From positions 1-57,204 of the forward strand of contig CANRLO010000003.1 of assembly GCA_947631495.1 (NCBI GenBank): a stretch of 57,204 nt of DNA. Direction: 5' to 3'. Shown here one piece after another: positions 49,122-57,180 of this stretch (position 1 is its first letter; each line of letters starts with the position of its first letter). Both the position numbers and the translations under genes were made by a program. The DNA is from an uncultured Clostridia bacterium (lineage in GTDB: Bacteria > Bacillota > Clostridia > TANB77 > CAG-508). A model generated the notes under the pieces. That model did not search any database, was not told where the DNA came from, and worked only from the letters and a program-made list of their open reading frames with translations.

Positions 49122-49178
49122 AAGGGGTGTCCCAAATTGTCCCATTTGTCGCAATTGGGGACTGTCCCAAATTGTCCC
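49122..49178. repeat. GTCCC repeat between sleB and ypeB
   Basis: GTCCCAAATTGTCCCATT occurs twice around a GGGGAC in TTGTCGCAATTGGGGAC. It abuts the sleB stop. Confidence 0.75.
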
Positions 49179-49179
49179 A

Positions 49180-49656
49180 TTATTTGCAAAAACGGTGCTT
49201 GCCTATGGTTTTTATTAGTGGTCTTGACCATATCCATTTATTTGTTGCTGTGTTTGGATTAAAGTAGTAAATGGCTCCTCCTGTTGGGTCCCAACCGTTC
49301 ATAGCATCTCGTGCTGCTTTTAGTACTGTTGAACCTTCTGCAATAGGTACGTTGATTTGTCCATCTGCTACCGCAGTAAATGCACCGCTTTGATATATTA
49401 CTCCTGCTATTGTGTTTGGAAATTTTGAGTCTTTGACACGATTTAATATAACAGCTCCAACTGCTACTTGTCCTTCATAAGGCTCTCCTCTTGCTTCTCC
49501 ATTGATTGCCCTTGCCATAAGTTGTAAATCTGATGTAGAATTTCCACTTGCTGCATAAACTTGGTTTTGTTTTTGCTGTCCAAATAATTCTTTTATTACT
49601 AGAAAACTAATTGCAATTATACTAACGATGATGATAATTTTTGTTATTTTTTTCAC
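49180..49656 (-). CDS. sleB: Spore cortex-lytic enzyme SleB
   Basis: The 158-residue product has an N-terminal hydrophobic anchor (about 5-23) and a single catalytic SleB domain (LMARAINGEARGEPYEGQVAVGAVILNRV, with the essential Glu in NGEARGE; ...GAIYYFNPNTATNKWIWSRP). There is no N-terminal peptidoglycan-binding domain, unlike Bacillus SleB. It is a lytic transglycosylase of cortex peptidoglycan in germination. It is paired with ypeB downstream. Confidence 0.93.
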   Translation of the reverse strand: MKKITKIIIIVSIIAISFLVIKELFGQQKQNQVYAASGNSTSDLQLMARAINGEARGEPYEGQVAVGAVILNRVKDSKFPNTIAGVIYQSGAFTAVADGQINVPIAEGSTVLKAARDAMNGWDPTGGAIYYFNPNTATNKWIWSRPLIKTIGKHRFCK

Positions 49657-49964
49657 TTTTTTATTTGTCTTCCTTTCTAAAAAATCTTAAAAAATTTTAA
49701 TAATTTTTCCATTTTGTTTTTATTTTGCTTCTGTTTTGTGTTTTTTATTCTTTTTTTGTAATTTTTTTCTTGTTTTTTATTAAAAAATTTAACTTTTGTT
49801 TATTTTTTGTTGCTTGCTTTTTTAGTTTTGTTTTTATATTTTTGTTTTTGTATTTTTGTTTCTGTTTGTACCTCTATTTTTTATTTTATAATTTATAATT
49901 TTTAATATTTTTTGATTTTTTTTCATTTGTATGATAAAATCAGAAAAAATAATTGGAGATGTTT
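49657..49964. other. Low-complexity T-rich gap
   Basis: This 308-bp gap between the divergent sleB and glycosyltransferase genes is almost a pure T stretch on the plus strand, with TTTTGTTT and TTTTTATATTTTTGTTTT-like words. No gene is seen. The RBS TTGGAGATGTTT is at its right end. Confidence 0.6.
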
Positions 49965-51089
49965 ATGAAAAAAGTTTTAATTTTTTATGCTTCTTATGGC
50001 GGAGGCCATTTGTCGGCTGCTAAGTCAATTAAACAATATATTGATGAAAATTATTCTGATGTTCAAACAGAAATGATTGATTGTGTAAAATATGTTAATA
50101 AGGCTTTAGATAAAATTACTACAGTTGCTTATCGTGAAATGGCAAAGAAGGCACCTTGGGCTTGGGAAAAGGTGTATTATAAATCACAGGGTGGTTTGCT
50201 TGGTAAGGTAAGTACTACTTCTAATAAAGTTATGGCAGTTAAAATGGCTAAGTTATTTCGTGAATTTAAGCCAGATGTAGTTATTTCTACTCATCCTTTT
50301 GGTTCTCAAATGACGAGTTATTTGAAACAAAAGGGCAAGACTAATTGCAAGCTTGCTACTATTATGACGGATTTTAAAACTCATGACCAGTGGCTTATTG
50401 GTAATAAATTTGTTGATTTTTATTTTGTTTCTAATTCTTCTATGAAGGAAGATATGTGCCAAAATGAAATTCCTGAAGATAAAATTTTTGTAACTGGTAT
50501 TCCTATTTCTAACCGCTTCTTGCAAAGTTATGATAAAACTTCTATTTTTTCTTCTTTTGGTTTAGAACAAGGTATTAGAACTATTTTATTTTTTGGCGGT
50601 GGTGAGTATGGTCTTGGAAAGGATAAAACAGTAGCTATTTTAGATGCTCTTTCTGATTTCTCAGATATTCAAGTAGTTGCTATTGCTGGTAAAAATGAGA
50701 AGATGAAGCAGGATTTTGAGAAAATTGTAGCTGAAAAGGGTAAACAACAGACAATTAAAGTTCTTCCTTTTACTGACAAGGTTCCAGAGTTAATGGCAAT
50801 TTCTGATATAGTTATTACAAAGCCTGGCGGTTTAACGGTTAGTGAATCTTTAGCTTCTCATCTTCCTTTAATGGTAATTAATCCTATTCCTGGGCAAGAA
50901 GAAGAAAATGCAGAATTTTTAGAAAAGATGGGTTGTGCAGTTTGGCTTAAAAAGAATGAAAATCCAAAAGAAGTGCTTTCTACTATTTTAAATGATTCTA
51001 TTAAATTAGGAGAAATGAAAATGTCGGCTGAACATTTTGCAAGACCAAATTCTACAAAGGATATTTGCTCTACTATTTTTTCTAAATAG
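49965..51089 (+). CDS. MGDG-synthase-type glycosyltransferase (glycolipid synthesis)
   Basis: The start is the ATG at 49965 (MKKVLIFYASYGGGH), preceded by GGAG 6 nt upstream; the track uses a TTG four residues earlier. The 374-residue product has an N-terminal MGDG_synth domain (YGGGHLSAAKSIKQYI) and a C-terminal GT-B domain (FFGGGEYGLGKDK, VITKPGGLTVSESLASHLP, PIPGQEEENAEFL). It is related to UgtP-type processive diacylglycerol glucosyltransferases for membrane glycolipids. It is followed by yhbY. Confidence 0.93.
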   Translation: MKKVLIFYASYGGGHLSAAKSIKQYIDENYSDVQTEMIDCVKYVNKALDKITTVAYREMAKKAPWAWEKVYYKSQGGLLGKVSTTSNKVMAVKMAKLFREFKPDVVISTHPFGSQMTSYLKQKGKTNCKLATIMTDFKTHDQWLIGNKFVDFYFVSNSSMKEDMCQNEIPEDKIFVTGIPISNRFLQSYDKTSIFSSFGLEQGIRTILFFGGGEYGLGKDKTVAILDALSDFSDIQVVAIAGKNEKMKQDFEKIVAEKGKQQTIKVLPFTDKVPELMAISDIVITKPGGLTVSESLASHLPLMVINPIPGQEEENAEFLEKMGCAVWLKKNENPKEVLSTILNDSIKLGEMKMSAEHFARPNSTKDICSTIFSK

Positions 51090-51139
51090 GAATAATATTT
51101 TTTGAAAAAGGAAACAATCAAAAAGAAAGGATGAATATA

Positions 51140-51430
51140 ATGACAAGTAAACAACGTGCTTATTTAAGAGGACTTGCTAATACTTTAGATGCTATTTTTC
51201 AAGTAGGTAAGTCAGGTGTTTCTCAAGTTTTATTAGAACAATTAGATAATGCTTTAGAAGCAAGAGAGTTGATAAAAATTACTGTGCTTGAAACAGCTCC
51301 AGGTAATGTGAAGGAATTAGCAGAGGAAATTGCAATTGGTACTCATTCCGTTGTGGTTCAAACAGTTGGAAATAAAATTACTTTATTTAGACCAAGGAAA
51401 AAGGATTCTAAAATTGAGTTACCTAAGTAA
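51140..51430 (+). CDS. yhbY: YhbY/CRM-domain RNA-binding protein
   Basis: The start is at MTSKQRAYLRG, with GAAAGG about 11 nt upstream; an ATG 3 codons earlier is too close to the RBS. The 96-residue product has the CRM signature KSGVSQVLLEQLDNALEARELIKI and the IGTHSVVVQTVGNKITLFRP end. It binds the pre-50S ribosome in the family. It lies 50 bp after the glycosyltransferase gene, same strand. Confidence 0.95.
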   Translation: MTSKQRAYLRGLANTLDAIFQVGKSGVSQVLLEQLDNALEARELIKITVLETAPGNVKELAEEIAIGTHSVVVQTVGNKITLFRPRKKDSKIELPK

Positions 51431-51450
51431 TAGTATTAAATACATGTAGG

Positions 51451-51518
51451 GCGGATTTAAAGTTATATAGAAATATTATAATGTAGAGATATAGTAGTAT
51501 TTTAATATTTTAATCCGC
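51451..51518 (+). terminator. GCGGATTTAA hairpin after yhbY
   Basis: GCGGATTTAA and TTTAATCCGC are separated by an AT-rich 48-nt stretch. No clean T-tract follows, so this is a weak terminator call. Confidence 0.4.
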
Positions 51519-51651
51519 TTCCTGCAATTTTACTTTTTATATTATATCTTATTATATTATTTGTATTTAACCCTATCATCACAAAAAATAACATAATTCG
51601 CAAAAATAGTCGTAATTTTATAAAATTTATCTGTTTTTTCTTTTCTAATTA

Positions 51652-51680
51652 TTGACAACTATAGAAAAAAATGCTATTAT
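51652..51680 (+). promoter_or_regulatory. tRNA-Arg promoter
   Basis: TTGACA, 17 nt, TATTAT; the tRNA starts 22 nt after the -10. An excellent sigma-A promoter. Confidence 0.85.
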
Positions 51681-51701
51681 AGATAACGTACTTAAAGTTA
51701 T

Positions 51702-51778
51702 GAGTCAGTAGCTCAGCTGGATAGAGCATTTGCCTTCTAAGCAAAGGGTCGGGGGTTCGAATCCCTTCTGGCTCACCA
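51702..51778 (+). tRNA. tRNA-Arg (anticodon UCU, reads AGA)
   Basis: Acceptor GAGTCAG pairs with CTGGCTC, and a 3' CCA is encoded. The anticodon stem TTTGC/GCAAA holds the loop CTTCTAA, anticodon TCT. The T-arm is GGGGGTTCGAATCCCTT. This isoacceptor matches the dominant AGA Arg usage. It has its own promoter and terminator. Confidence 0.95.
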
Positions 51779-51780
51779 AT

Positions 51781-51813
51781 AAAACGCTATACAAACCTGT
51801 ATAGCGTTTTTTT
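51781..51813 (+). terminator. tRNA-Arg terminator
   Basis: AAAACGCTATACA and TGTATAGCGTTTT form a 13-bp stem followed by TTTTTTT. Confidence 0.95.
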
Positions 51814-51827
51814 GTAGGAGGAATTAA

Positions 51828-51920
51828 ATGAATAAGCAACGCTACGAAAAAATTTTTATATTATTAGCCATATTAATTGCAATACTTAATATAGGACTTA
51901 TCGTTAAATTGTTTTTATGA
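51828..51920 (+). CDS. 30-residue single-helix membrane peptide
   Basis: The ORF is too short for the track. GTAGGAGGAATTAA is a strong RBS before ATG. The peptide is MNKQRYEKIF, a hydrophobic helix (ILLAILIAILNIGLIV) and KLFL. It lies directly after the tRNA terminator, upstream of the RelB/YoeB module. It could be a type-I-toxin-like or regulatory small membrane protein; no homologue is known to me. Confidence 0.55.
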   Translation: MNKQRYEKIFILLAILIAILNIGLIVKLFL

Positions 51921-51971
51921 ATAATATCACTAATTTTTTGATAAAATAATATTATATATAAATACATTGTA

Positions 51972-52000
51972 TTGACATTATCTTTATATTATGTTAAAAT
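51972..52000 (+). promoter_or_regulatory. Promoter of the toxin-antitoxin module
   Basis: TTGACA, 17 nt, TAAAAT, 23 bp before the relB ATG. Confidence 0.75.
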
Positions 52001-52023
52001 ATTATTTGAAAGAGGTGATAGTT

Positions 52024-52296
52024 ATGTCACAAACATTAATTAATTTTAGAATAGATGAAACAACCAAAAAGCAAATGGAACAAATCTGCAATGAGCTTGG
52101 AATAACAATGTCTACAGCTTTTAATATATTTGCTAAAAAAATGATTCGTGAAAAAAGAATTCCTTTTGATGTATCTATTGATCCATTTTATTCTGAAAGC
52201 AATATGAAAGCTATAGATGAATCAATTAAACAATTAGAAGAAGGAAAAGTTGTTAGAAAAACTATGAAAGAATTAGAGGCGATGGAAAATGAATAA
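52024..52296 (+). CDS. relB: RelB/DinJ-family antitoxin
   Basis: The start is at MSQTLINFRID, with AGAGGTGAT 6 nt upstream; the track begins 11 residues earlier. The 90-residue product has an N-terminal ribbon-helix-helix (LINFRIDETTKKQMEQICNELGITMSTAFNIFAKKMI) for operator binding and an acidic C-terminus that would wrap the toxin. It overlaps the YoeB-like toxin by 8 nt. It is intact, while the toxin carries two lesions. Confidence 0.9.
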   Translation: MSQTLINFRIDETTKKQMEQICNELGITMSTAFNIFAKKMIREKRIPFDVSIDPFYSESNMKAIDESIKQLEEGKVVRKTMKELEAMENE

Positions 52297-52550
52297 TATT
52301 TCTTTTACCTCTAAAGCATGGGAAGAATATTGCTATTGGCAAACTCAAGATAAAAAAACTTTAAAAAGAATAAATTTATTACTATCAGATATTCGGGAGA
52401 AATAAATATGAAGGAATTGGAAAACCTGAACCATTAAAAGAAAATTTAAGTGGTTATTGGAGCAGATGAATAGACGATGTTAATAGATTAGTTTATAGAA
52501 TAAATAATGAGGAAATAGAAGTTGTCCAATGCAAAGGACATTATGAATAA
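52289..52550 (+). pseudogene. yoeB: YoeB/Txe-type toxin with a CGG frameshift and an in-frame TGA
   Basis: The ATG overlaps relB. The product begins FTSKAWEEYCYWQTQDKKTLKRINLLLSDI, then frame 0 gives R-E-K-stop. Reading CGGG as one step continues RNKYEGIGKPEPLKENLSGYWSR, a TGA, then IDDVNRLVYRINNEEIEVVQCKGHYE. This covers the complete YoeB family sequence except that TGA replaces the second Arg of WSRR (CGA to TGA). TGA is a normal stop in this window (spoIIE ends with it), so the toxin is probably inactive. The frameshift part follows the genome-wide CGG pattern seen here; the TGA is a true lesion or unusual readthrough. Confidence 0.85.
52394..52397 (+). other. +1 frameshift site CGGG in the yoeB-like gene
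   Basis: Plus strand: GAT ATT CGG GAG AAA TAA in frame 0. The shift gives GAT ATT (C)GGG AGA AAT AAA TAT. The frame-0 stop is three codons after CGG. Confidence 0.65.
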
Positions 52551-52611
52551 TAAAAATATATTATTATTCTATTTTCTAAATAGGTTTCAAATTTAGAAAG
52601 TTTCGGTTCAT

Positions 52612-52646
52612 AAAAAATCACTATACATATTATATAGTGATTTTTT
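52612..52646. terminator. Intrinsic terminator
   Basis: AAAAAATCACTATA and TATAGTGATTTTTT, between the toxin and the convergent M18 gene. Confidence 0.85.
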
Positions 52647-52670
52647 ATTGTTTATTGCTAATATTTTTGT

Positions 52671-52728
52671 AAGGGGTGTCCCCACCGTTCCATTTTGGAA
52701 CGAAAAGGGGCGTCCCTCTTGTTCGGTT
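52671..52728. repeat. GTCCCC-type repeat at the M18 gene 3' end
   Basis: AAGGGGTGTCCCC, GTTCCATTTTGGAAC and AAGGGGCGTCCC follow one another and end 3 bp before the M18 stop. The flanking AAGGGGTGTCCC is also present at 49122. Confidence 0.75.
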
Positions 52729-52731
52729 ATT

Positions 52732-54135
52732 TTAATTTTTCCAAAAAGCAGAGTATGCTCTATAGGCTTCGTAAACATCAAATTTACTTGTTACTTCATA
52801 AGGTGCATGCATTGATAAAACTGGAACACCACAATCGATTACGTCGATTCCTTTATCTGCTAAGATGTATGCGATGGTTCCTCCTCCACCTAAGTCTACT
52901 CTTCCTAATTCTGCAAATTCATAGTGTACGTTTTCTTTTTCAAAAATATTTCTTATCATGGCTACAAATTCTGCGTTTGCATCTGAAGCTCCTGATTTTC
53001 CTCTTGCTCCTGTATATTTGTTTAGTCCTATTCCTTTTCCTAAAAATCCTGCGTTGTTTTTTTCATAAGCGCTTGCGTAAATTGGGTCATATGCTGCATC
53101 AACATCAGCAGATAACATTTTTGAATTACAAAATACTTGGTCTAATAGATTTGGTCTATTTACTCCTAGTTTGTTTAGAATTTCTGAAATGAATGTATCA
53201 AATACGTGTGATTCCATTCCTGTATTTCCCATGCTTCCTATTTCTTCTTTGTCTGCAATAATACATACTGCTGTGGTTTTTGGATTTTGCAAACCAAGTA
53301 ATGCGGTTAGTGATGTATATACACATACTTTGTCGTCTTGTCCATAGGCTGCTACCATGCTACTGTCTAATCCCATACTTCTTGCACGAAAAGCTGGTAC
53401 TAACTCTATTTCAGAACTTACAAAATCAATTTCTGTAATTCCATATCTTTCATTTAGAATGTTCATTATGTTTAATTTTACACTGTCTGCACCTTTTTCT
53501 CCCTCATAAGGAATACTTCCAATTAGAAGATTTAACTCTTCTCCTTTTATTCCTTCTTTTAGTTTTCTTTCCATTTGCTCTGTTGCTAAATGTGGTAATA
53601 GGTCTGTAATGGTGAAAATTGGGTCTGTTTCTTCTTCTCCAATTACTATTTCTATTTTTTCTCCACTTGGTTTTACAATAATACCGTGAATGGCAAGTGG
53701 TATTGTGGTCCATTGATATTTTTTTATTCCTCCATAGTAATGTGTTTTAAAGTAAGCAAAACCACTGTCTTCATATAAAGGATTTGGTTTTAAGTCTAAT
53801 CTTGGTGAGTCTGCATGTGAACCTATAATATTGATTCCTTTTTCAATAGGATCTTCCCCTATTACTGCTAAATACATGCTTTTGTCACGATTATTGTAAT
53901 ATACTTTGTCTCCTGCTTTTAATGTTTCATATGATTGTATACTTTTAAATCCATTTTTTTCTGCTAATTCTTTTGAACTTTTAATAATTTCTCTTTCTGT
54001 TTTTGAACGATTTAAAAAATTCATGTATTCTGTACAATATGAATATACTTCGTCTTTCGTTTGTTTTTGCATTCCTTCCCAACCCGTTGTTGTTTTACGG
54101 AATAATTTTTCTTTTAAGTTTTCTGCCTCTGTCAT
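52732..54135 (-). CDS. M18-family aminopeptidase
   Basis: The start is at MTEAENLKEKL (RBS GAGAGGATG upstream), not the track's longer start. The roughly 467-residue product has the M18 metal ligands: GSHADSPRLDLKPNPL (His/Asp), ADKEEIGSMGNTGM (catalytic Glu) and PVLSMHAPYEVTS near the C-terminus. It is a dinuclear Zn aminopeptidase of the cytosol. A structured region lies just upstream. Confidence 0.94.
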   Translation of the reverse strand: MTEAENLKEKLFRKTTTGWEGMQKQTKDEVYSYCTEYMNFLNRSKTEREIIKSSKELAEKNGFKSIQSYETLKAGDKVYYNNRDKSMYLAVIGEDPIEKGINIIGSHADSPRLDLKPNPLYEDSGFAYFKTHYYGGIKKYQWTTIPLAIHGIIVKPSGEKIEIVIGEEETDPIFTITDLLPHLATEQMERKLKEGIKGEELNLLIGSIPYEGEKGADSVKLNIMNILNERYGITEIDFVSSEIELVPAFRARSMGLDSSMVAAYGQDDKVCVYTSLTALLGLQNPKTTAVCIIADKEEIGSMGNTGMESHVFDTFISEILNKLGVNRPNLLDQVFCNSKMLSADVDAAYDPIYASAYEKNNAGFLGKGIGLNKYTGARGKSGASDANAEFVAMIRNIFEKENVHYEFAELGRVDLGGGGTIAYILADKGIDVIDCGVPVLSMHAPYEVTSKFDVYEAYRAYSAFWKN

Positions 54136-54177
54136 TTTTATCATCCTCTCTTTCTTTGGTTTTTTATATTCTAGGAA

Positions 54178-54278
54178 AGTCATCGTTGAAAACGATGGAC
54201 TTGACATAGAAGATAAATATGCGGAGTTTAGATTTTCTTAGCAATTTATTGCTTAGAAAATCTTAATTCCGTTTTTTT
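54178..54278. ncRNA. Candidate structured RNA or leader between M18 and vanW genes
   Basis: Two hairpins occur in tandem: AAGTCATCGTT-GAA-AACGATGGACTT (54178-54202), and a 23-bp imperfect stem from CGGAGTTTAGATTTTC to GAAAATCTTAATTCCG (54222-54271) followed on the plus strand by TTTTTTT. The second stem resembles the 53-bp hairpin family. It could be a plus-strand small RNA with terminator, or on the minus strand the M18 5' leader. Confidence 0.45.
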
Positions 54279-54467
54279 ACATTATAACATTGCTATTTAT
54301 TTTTTTCTACCTTTTTTTAATATCTCCTTTTTTTTGAAAAATATATCTCATATCTTTTAATTTTTTTCATATAATGTACAAATTTTCTTTACAAACAAGA
54401 TTTTTTGGTGTTTAATAATGAAAAGTATGTATTGTTTTGTAGAAATTTAGAACTGGTGGCGAAAAAA

Positions 54468-56393
54468 ATGAGTAAGAAGAAAAAAAATATAAGTAACCAA
54501 AATATTAATGAAATAGAGCAAAATAATGTTAATAGCATTCTTGTAACCGAGCATAATGAATTAGTTACAAACCAAGAAAATAAATTACAGGAAGATGTAA
54601 AACAACAGGATTTGAATACAGATGATAGTTTAGAAGAAAAAATTCAAGAGCAAGAAAATAATAAAGAACAAGAAAACACAAAAGATAAAATAAAAGAAAA
54701 GAAATCTCATAAAACTTTAATTATTGTTTCTATTGTTATTTCTATTACTGTTCTTTTATGCTTATTATTTTCGATGATATTTGCTATTTTGAATAGCTAT
54801 TCATCTACTATGATTCATGGTATTCATATTAATAATATTGATGTTTCTGGCTTAACTAAACAAGAGGCTGTGGAGAAAATTTCTACTATTTTTAAAGAGA
54901 AGTTAGAAAAAGCAATTACTTTAACTCACAATGAATATGAAATTTCTGTATTCCCTTCTCAGTTTGACTTTGCTTGTTCTATTGAGGAAGCTGTTGATAT
55001 GGCTTATGAAAAAGGACGAATTGGTAATATTTTTCAAAATAATTATGAAATTCTTTCTTGTCTATTTTTCGAGGATAATATAACACCTAATTTTTCTTAT
55101 TCAGAAGAAACATTAGATTCTTTAATAACGGAAATGGAAACGAATTTTTCTGACAGATTGATTGAATCTTCTTATTATATTGAAAATAATGCACTTATTC
55201 TTTCTAAAGGTAAAGGCGGAATGGTAATTGAGAAAGATAAGTTAAAAAATAATATGCTTTCGGCTATTGAAAATTTTGAGATTTCTATTGATACTATGGA
55301 AATTCCTACTAAGTATCAAGAAGTTAGTATTTTAGATATAGATAAAATTTATAAAGAGGTTTGCCGTGCTCCACAAGATGCGTATTATACTAAAGAGCCT
55401 TTTGTGATACATCCTCATGTAGATGGTATTGAGTTTGATATTTCACAAGAAGATGCTCAAAAGCTTTTAGACGAAGCACAAGAAGAATGTCGAATTCCTC
55501 TAAAAATACTTTCTCCTAATATTACAACAAACCAAATAGGAACAGAGGCTTTTCCTGATTTGCTTGGTACTTATTATACTAATTTTAGCACTGCAAATGT
55601 TAATAGAACAACAAATATCAAACTTGCCGCTAGCAAAATTAATGGAATGGTAATGATGCCTGGTGAAGTTTTTTCTTATAATCAAACAGTAGGAAAGAGA
55701 ACCGCTGCTGCTGGTTTTAAATCTGCTGCTGTATATGCTGGTGGTGAGGTAACTACTGGAATAGGTGGTGGTATTTGCCAAGTTTCTTCTACTTTATATA
55801 ATTCGGTTTTACTTGCTAATTTAGAAATTTTGGAAAGACAAAATCATGGTTTTAACACAGGCTATGTTCCTGTTGGAAGAGATGCCACTGTTTCTTGGGG
55901 CGGTCCTGATTTCAAGTTTAAAAATACAAGAGATTATCCTATTAAAATAATAGTTACTGTTTCTGGTGGAAGAATTACAACCCAGATTTTTGGATTAAAG
56001 TCTGATAATGAATATGAAGTTGAAATTCAATCTTACGTTACACAATATATTAAGTATAAGACTATTGAGCAACAAGATGCTAATTTACCAAAAGGTCAAA
56101 CAAAAATAATTCAAAGTGGGTCAAATGGATGTAAGTCTGTTGCTTATCGTATTTTAAAGAAAAATGGTGAAGTAGTATCTAAAACACTTCTTTCTCAAGA
56201 TACGTATAATCCACATAATAAGATTGTAGCAATTGGAACAAAAGAGGAACCAGTAAGTGCTCCTTCAAATCCTGACACTCAAACTTCTCCAACACCTACA
56301 GCACCTTCAACTCCTTCGGTTCCTTCTACTTCTGAGGATACAACACCTACTACGTCTGAGGATTCAACATCTACTACACCTTCGGATACTTAG
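54468..56393 (+). CDS. VanW/G5 cell-wall-associated membrane protein
   Basis: The start is at MSKKKKN, with GGTGG 9 nt upstream; the track's GTG is 21 residues earlier. The 641-residue product has a Lys/Gln/Glu-rich cytoplasmic N-terminus, a membrane helix (TLIIVSIVISITVLLCLLFS), a peptidoglycan-binding_4-like region, a VanW domain (MVMMPGEVFSYNQTVGKRTAAAGFKSAAVY, GGGICQVSSTLYNSVLLA), a C-terminal G5-like domain (KYKTIEQQDANLPKGQTKII) and a Pro/Ser/Thr-rich tail. The family is wall-associated with unclear activity. The gene is complete, with no CGG. Confidence 0.9.
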   Translation: MSKKKKNISNQNINEIEQNNVNSILVTEHNELVTNQENKLQEDVKQQDLNTDDSLEEKIQEQENNKEQENTKDKIKEKKSHKTLIIVSIVISITVLLCLLFSMIFAILNSYSSTMIHGIHINNIDVSGLTKQEAVEKISTIFKEKLEKAITLTHNEYEISVFPSQFDFACSIEEAVDMAYEKGRIGNIFQNNYEILSCLFFEDNITPNFSYSEETLDSLITEMETNFSDRLIESSYYIENNALILSKGKGGMVIEKDKLKNNMLSAIENFEISIDTMEIPTKYQEVSILDIDKIYKEVCRAPQDAYYTKEPFVIHPHVDGIEFDISQEDAQKLLDEAQEECRIPLKILSPNITTNQIGTEAFPDLLGTYYTNFSTANVNRTTNIKLAASKINGMVMMPGEVFSYNQTVGKRTAAAGFKSAAVYAGGEVTTGIGGGICQVSSTLYNSVLLANLEILERQNHGFNTGYVPVGRDATVSWGGPDFKFKNTRDYPIKIIVTVSGGRITTQIFGLKSDNEYEVEIQSYVTQYIKYKTIEQQDANLPKGQTKIIQSGSNGCKSVAYRILKKNGEVVSKTLLSQDTYNPHNKIVAIGTKEEPVSAPSNPDTQTSPTPTAPSTPSVPSTSEDTTPTTSEDSTSTTPSDT

Positions 56394-56488
56394 TCTTAAC
56401 ATCTACTACATTTTCGACTTTTACAATGGCTTGGACCAATTAAGTAGTAAATGAAATTTAAATTTTAATTTAATTTTGTTATAACAAA

Positions 56489-56518
56489 GCAAGCCTTAGA
56501 TTTTCTAGCAAATAGATT
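56489..56518 (+). repeat. Decayed copy of the 53-bp hairpin repeat
   Basis: GCAAGCCTTAGATTTTCTAGCAAATAG matches the left arm and loop of copy A (GCGAGCCTAAGATTTTCTAGCAAATAG). The right arm is missing, replaced by AT-rich sequence. Confidence 0.7.
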
Positions 56519-56560
56519 TTTTTAAAAAATAAATTAAACATTCTATTGCATTAATTTAAA

Positions 56561-56616
56561 ATAGCAAAACCATGTAAAAAGTTGATATTACAACACTTAC
56601 ATGGTTTTTGTTATTT
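56561..56616 (-). terminator. Terminator after tRNA-like fragment 1
   Basis: ATAGCAAAACCATGTAA pairs with TTACATGGTTTTTGTTAT. On the minus strand it directly follows the CCA end of the 56616 fragment. Confidence 0.75.
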
Positions 56617-56700
56617 GGTGTACCCGGAGGGATTCGGCAAGCCGCGTCGGGAAAATGGTTCACCGAACCATTTTCTAATCCTCCTTTTCGAATCCCATTT
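56616..56700 (-). pseudogene. tRNA 3'-end fragment with a palindromic insertion in the T-loop
   Basis: TGGTGTACCCGGAGGGATTCG is the complement of a tRNA 3' end (acceptor CGGGTAC, discriminator A, CCA). The T-loop TTCGAA is interrupted by about 50 bp holding GAAAATGGTTC-ACC-GAACCATTTTC. CGAATCCC then resumes. The rest of the tRNA is absent. Confidence 0.6.
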
Positions 56701-56719
56701 TATTTTCTATATAAATTAA

Positions 56720-56748
56720 AATAGAATCACTTTAAATATGATTCTATC
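56720..56748 (-). terminator. Terminator after tRNA-like fragment 2
   Basis: AATAGAATCA and TGATTCTAT, followed by TTTTAATTT on the minus strand. Confidence 0.75.
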
Positions 56749-56749
56749 T

Positions 56750-56806
56750 TGGTGTACCCGGAGGGATTCGAACCCCCAATCTCAAAGTTCGTAGCCGAAC
56801 ACTCGC
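56750..56806 (-). pseudogene. Truncated tRNA 3' half, att-site-like
   Basis: On the minus strand: CTACGAA loop, variable region, T-arm GGGGGTTCGAATCCCTC, acceptor CGGGTAC, ACCA. The matching 5' acceptor GTACCCG is absent and the anticodon stem is broken, so only the 3' half from the loop onward is present. The loop suggests tRNA-Arg(ACG), but the isotype is uncertain. Such 3' halves are typical footprints of integrase sites. Confidence 0.6.
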
Positions 56807-56925
56807 TTCAAAAATAACAACTTTTGAAACACTTAATTTTCTAAGATTATATTTTATAAGTATTGATATTACCAAATCAGATAAATTTTTTTAAAATTTA
56901 ATATAGTTTAAGTAAGTTTAAGAAA

Positions 56926-57180
56926 ATGAGAAATTATATTTTAGTAGAAGGGTTTTATTGGTTAATATATGTATATTTTCAAACAGAAAAAAATATTGTA
57001 GATGCTGATATTGATTTCTTTAATATAAGAATTGAACAATATGAGGAGTTACTAAAGGTTTCTCGTAAAGTTTTTTGGAATGATGATATTTATGTATATG
57101 AATTACCAAATTATTTTAATAGGTACCTGGAACTAACAGAAATGTACATAGAAAAAGGTTATCCTTATGATGTTTTTTGA
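56926..57180 (+). CDS. Hypothetical 84-residue protein
   Basis: The product is aromatic- and acid-rich (FYWLIYVYFQTEKN, EQYEELLKVSRKVFWNDD, YFNRYLELTEMYIEKGYPYDVF). There is no clear RBS before ATG and no family is recognised. It follows the tRNA 3' remnants and may be part of an integrated or decayed element. Its 3' end is complete. Confidence 0.5.
   Translation: MRNYILVEGFYWLIYVYFQTEKNIVDADIDFFNIRIEQYEELLKVSRKVFWNDDIYVYELPNYFNRYLELTEMYIEKGYPYDVF

Noticed and set aside
52467-52469. Selenocysteine or reassigned TGA in the yoeB-like gene
   Set aside because: TGA ends normal genes here (spoIIE, the 18174 gene). The aligned residue is Arg, one transition from CGA, and no SECIS-like element is evident.
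53504-53713. 69-aa minus ORF inside the M18 gene
   Set aside because: Out-of-frame shadow of the aminopeptidase, with repetitive Arg/Asn content.
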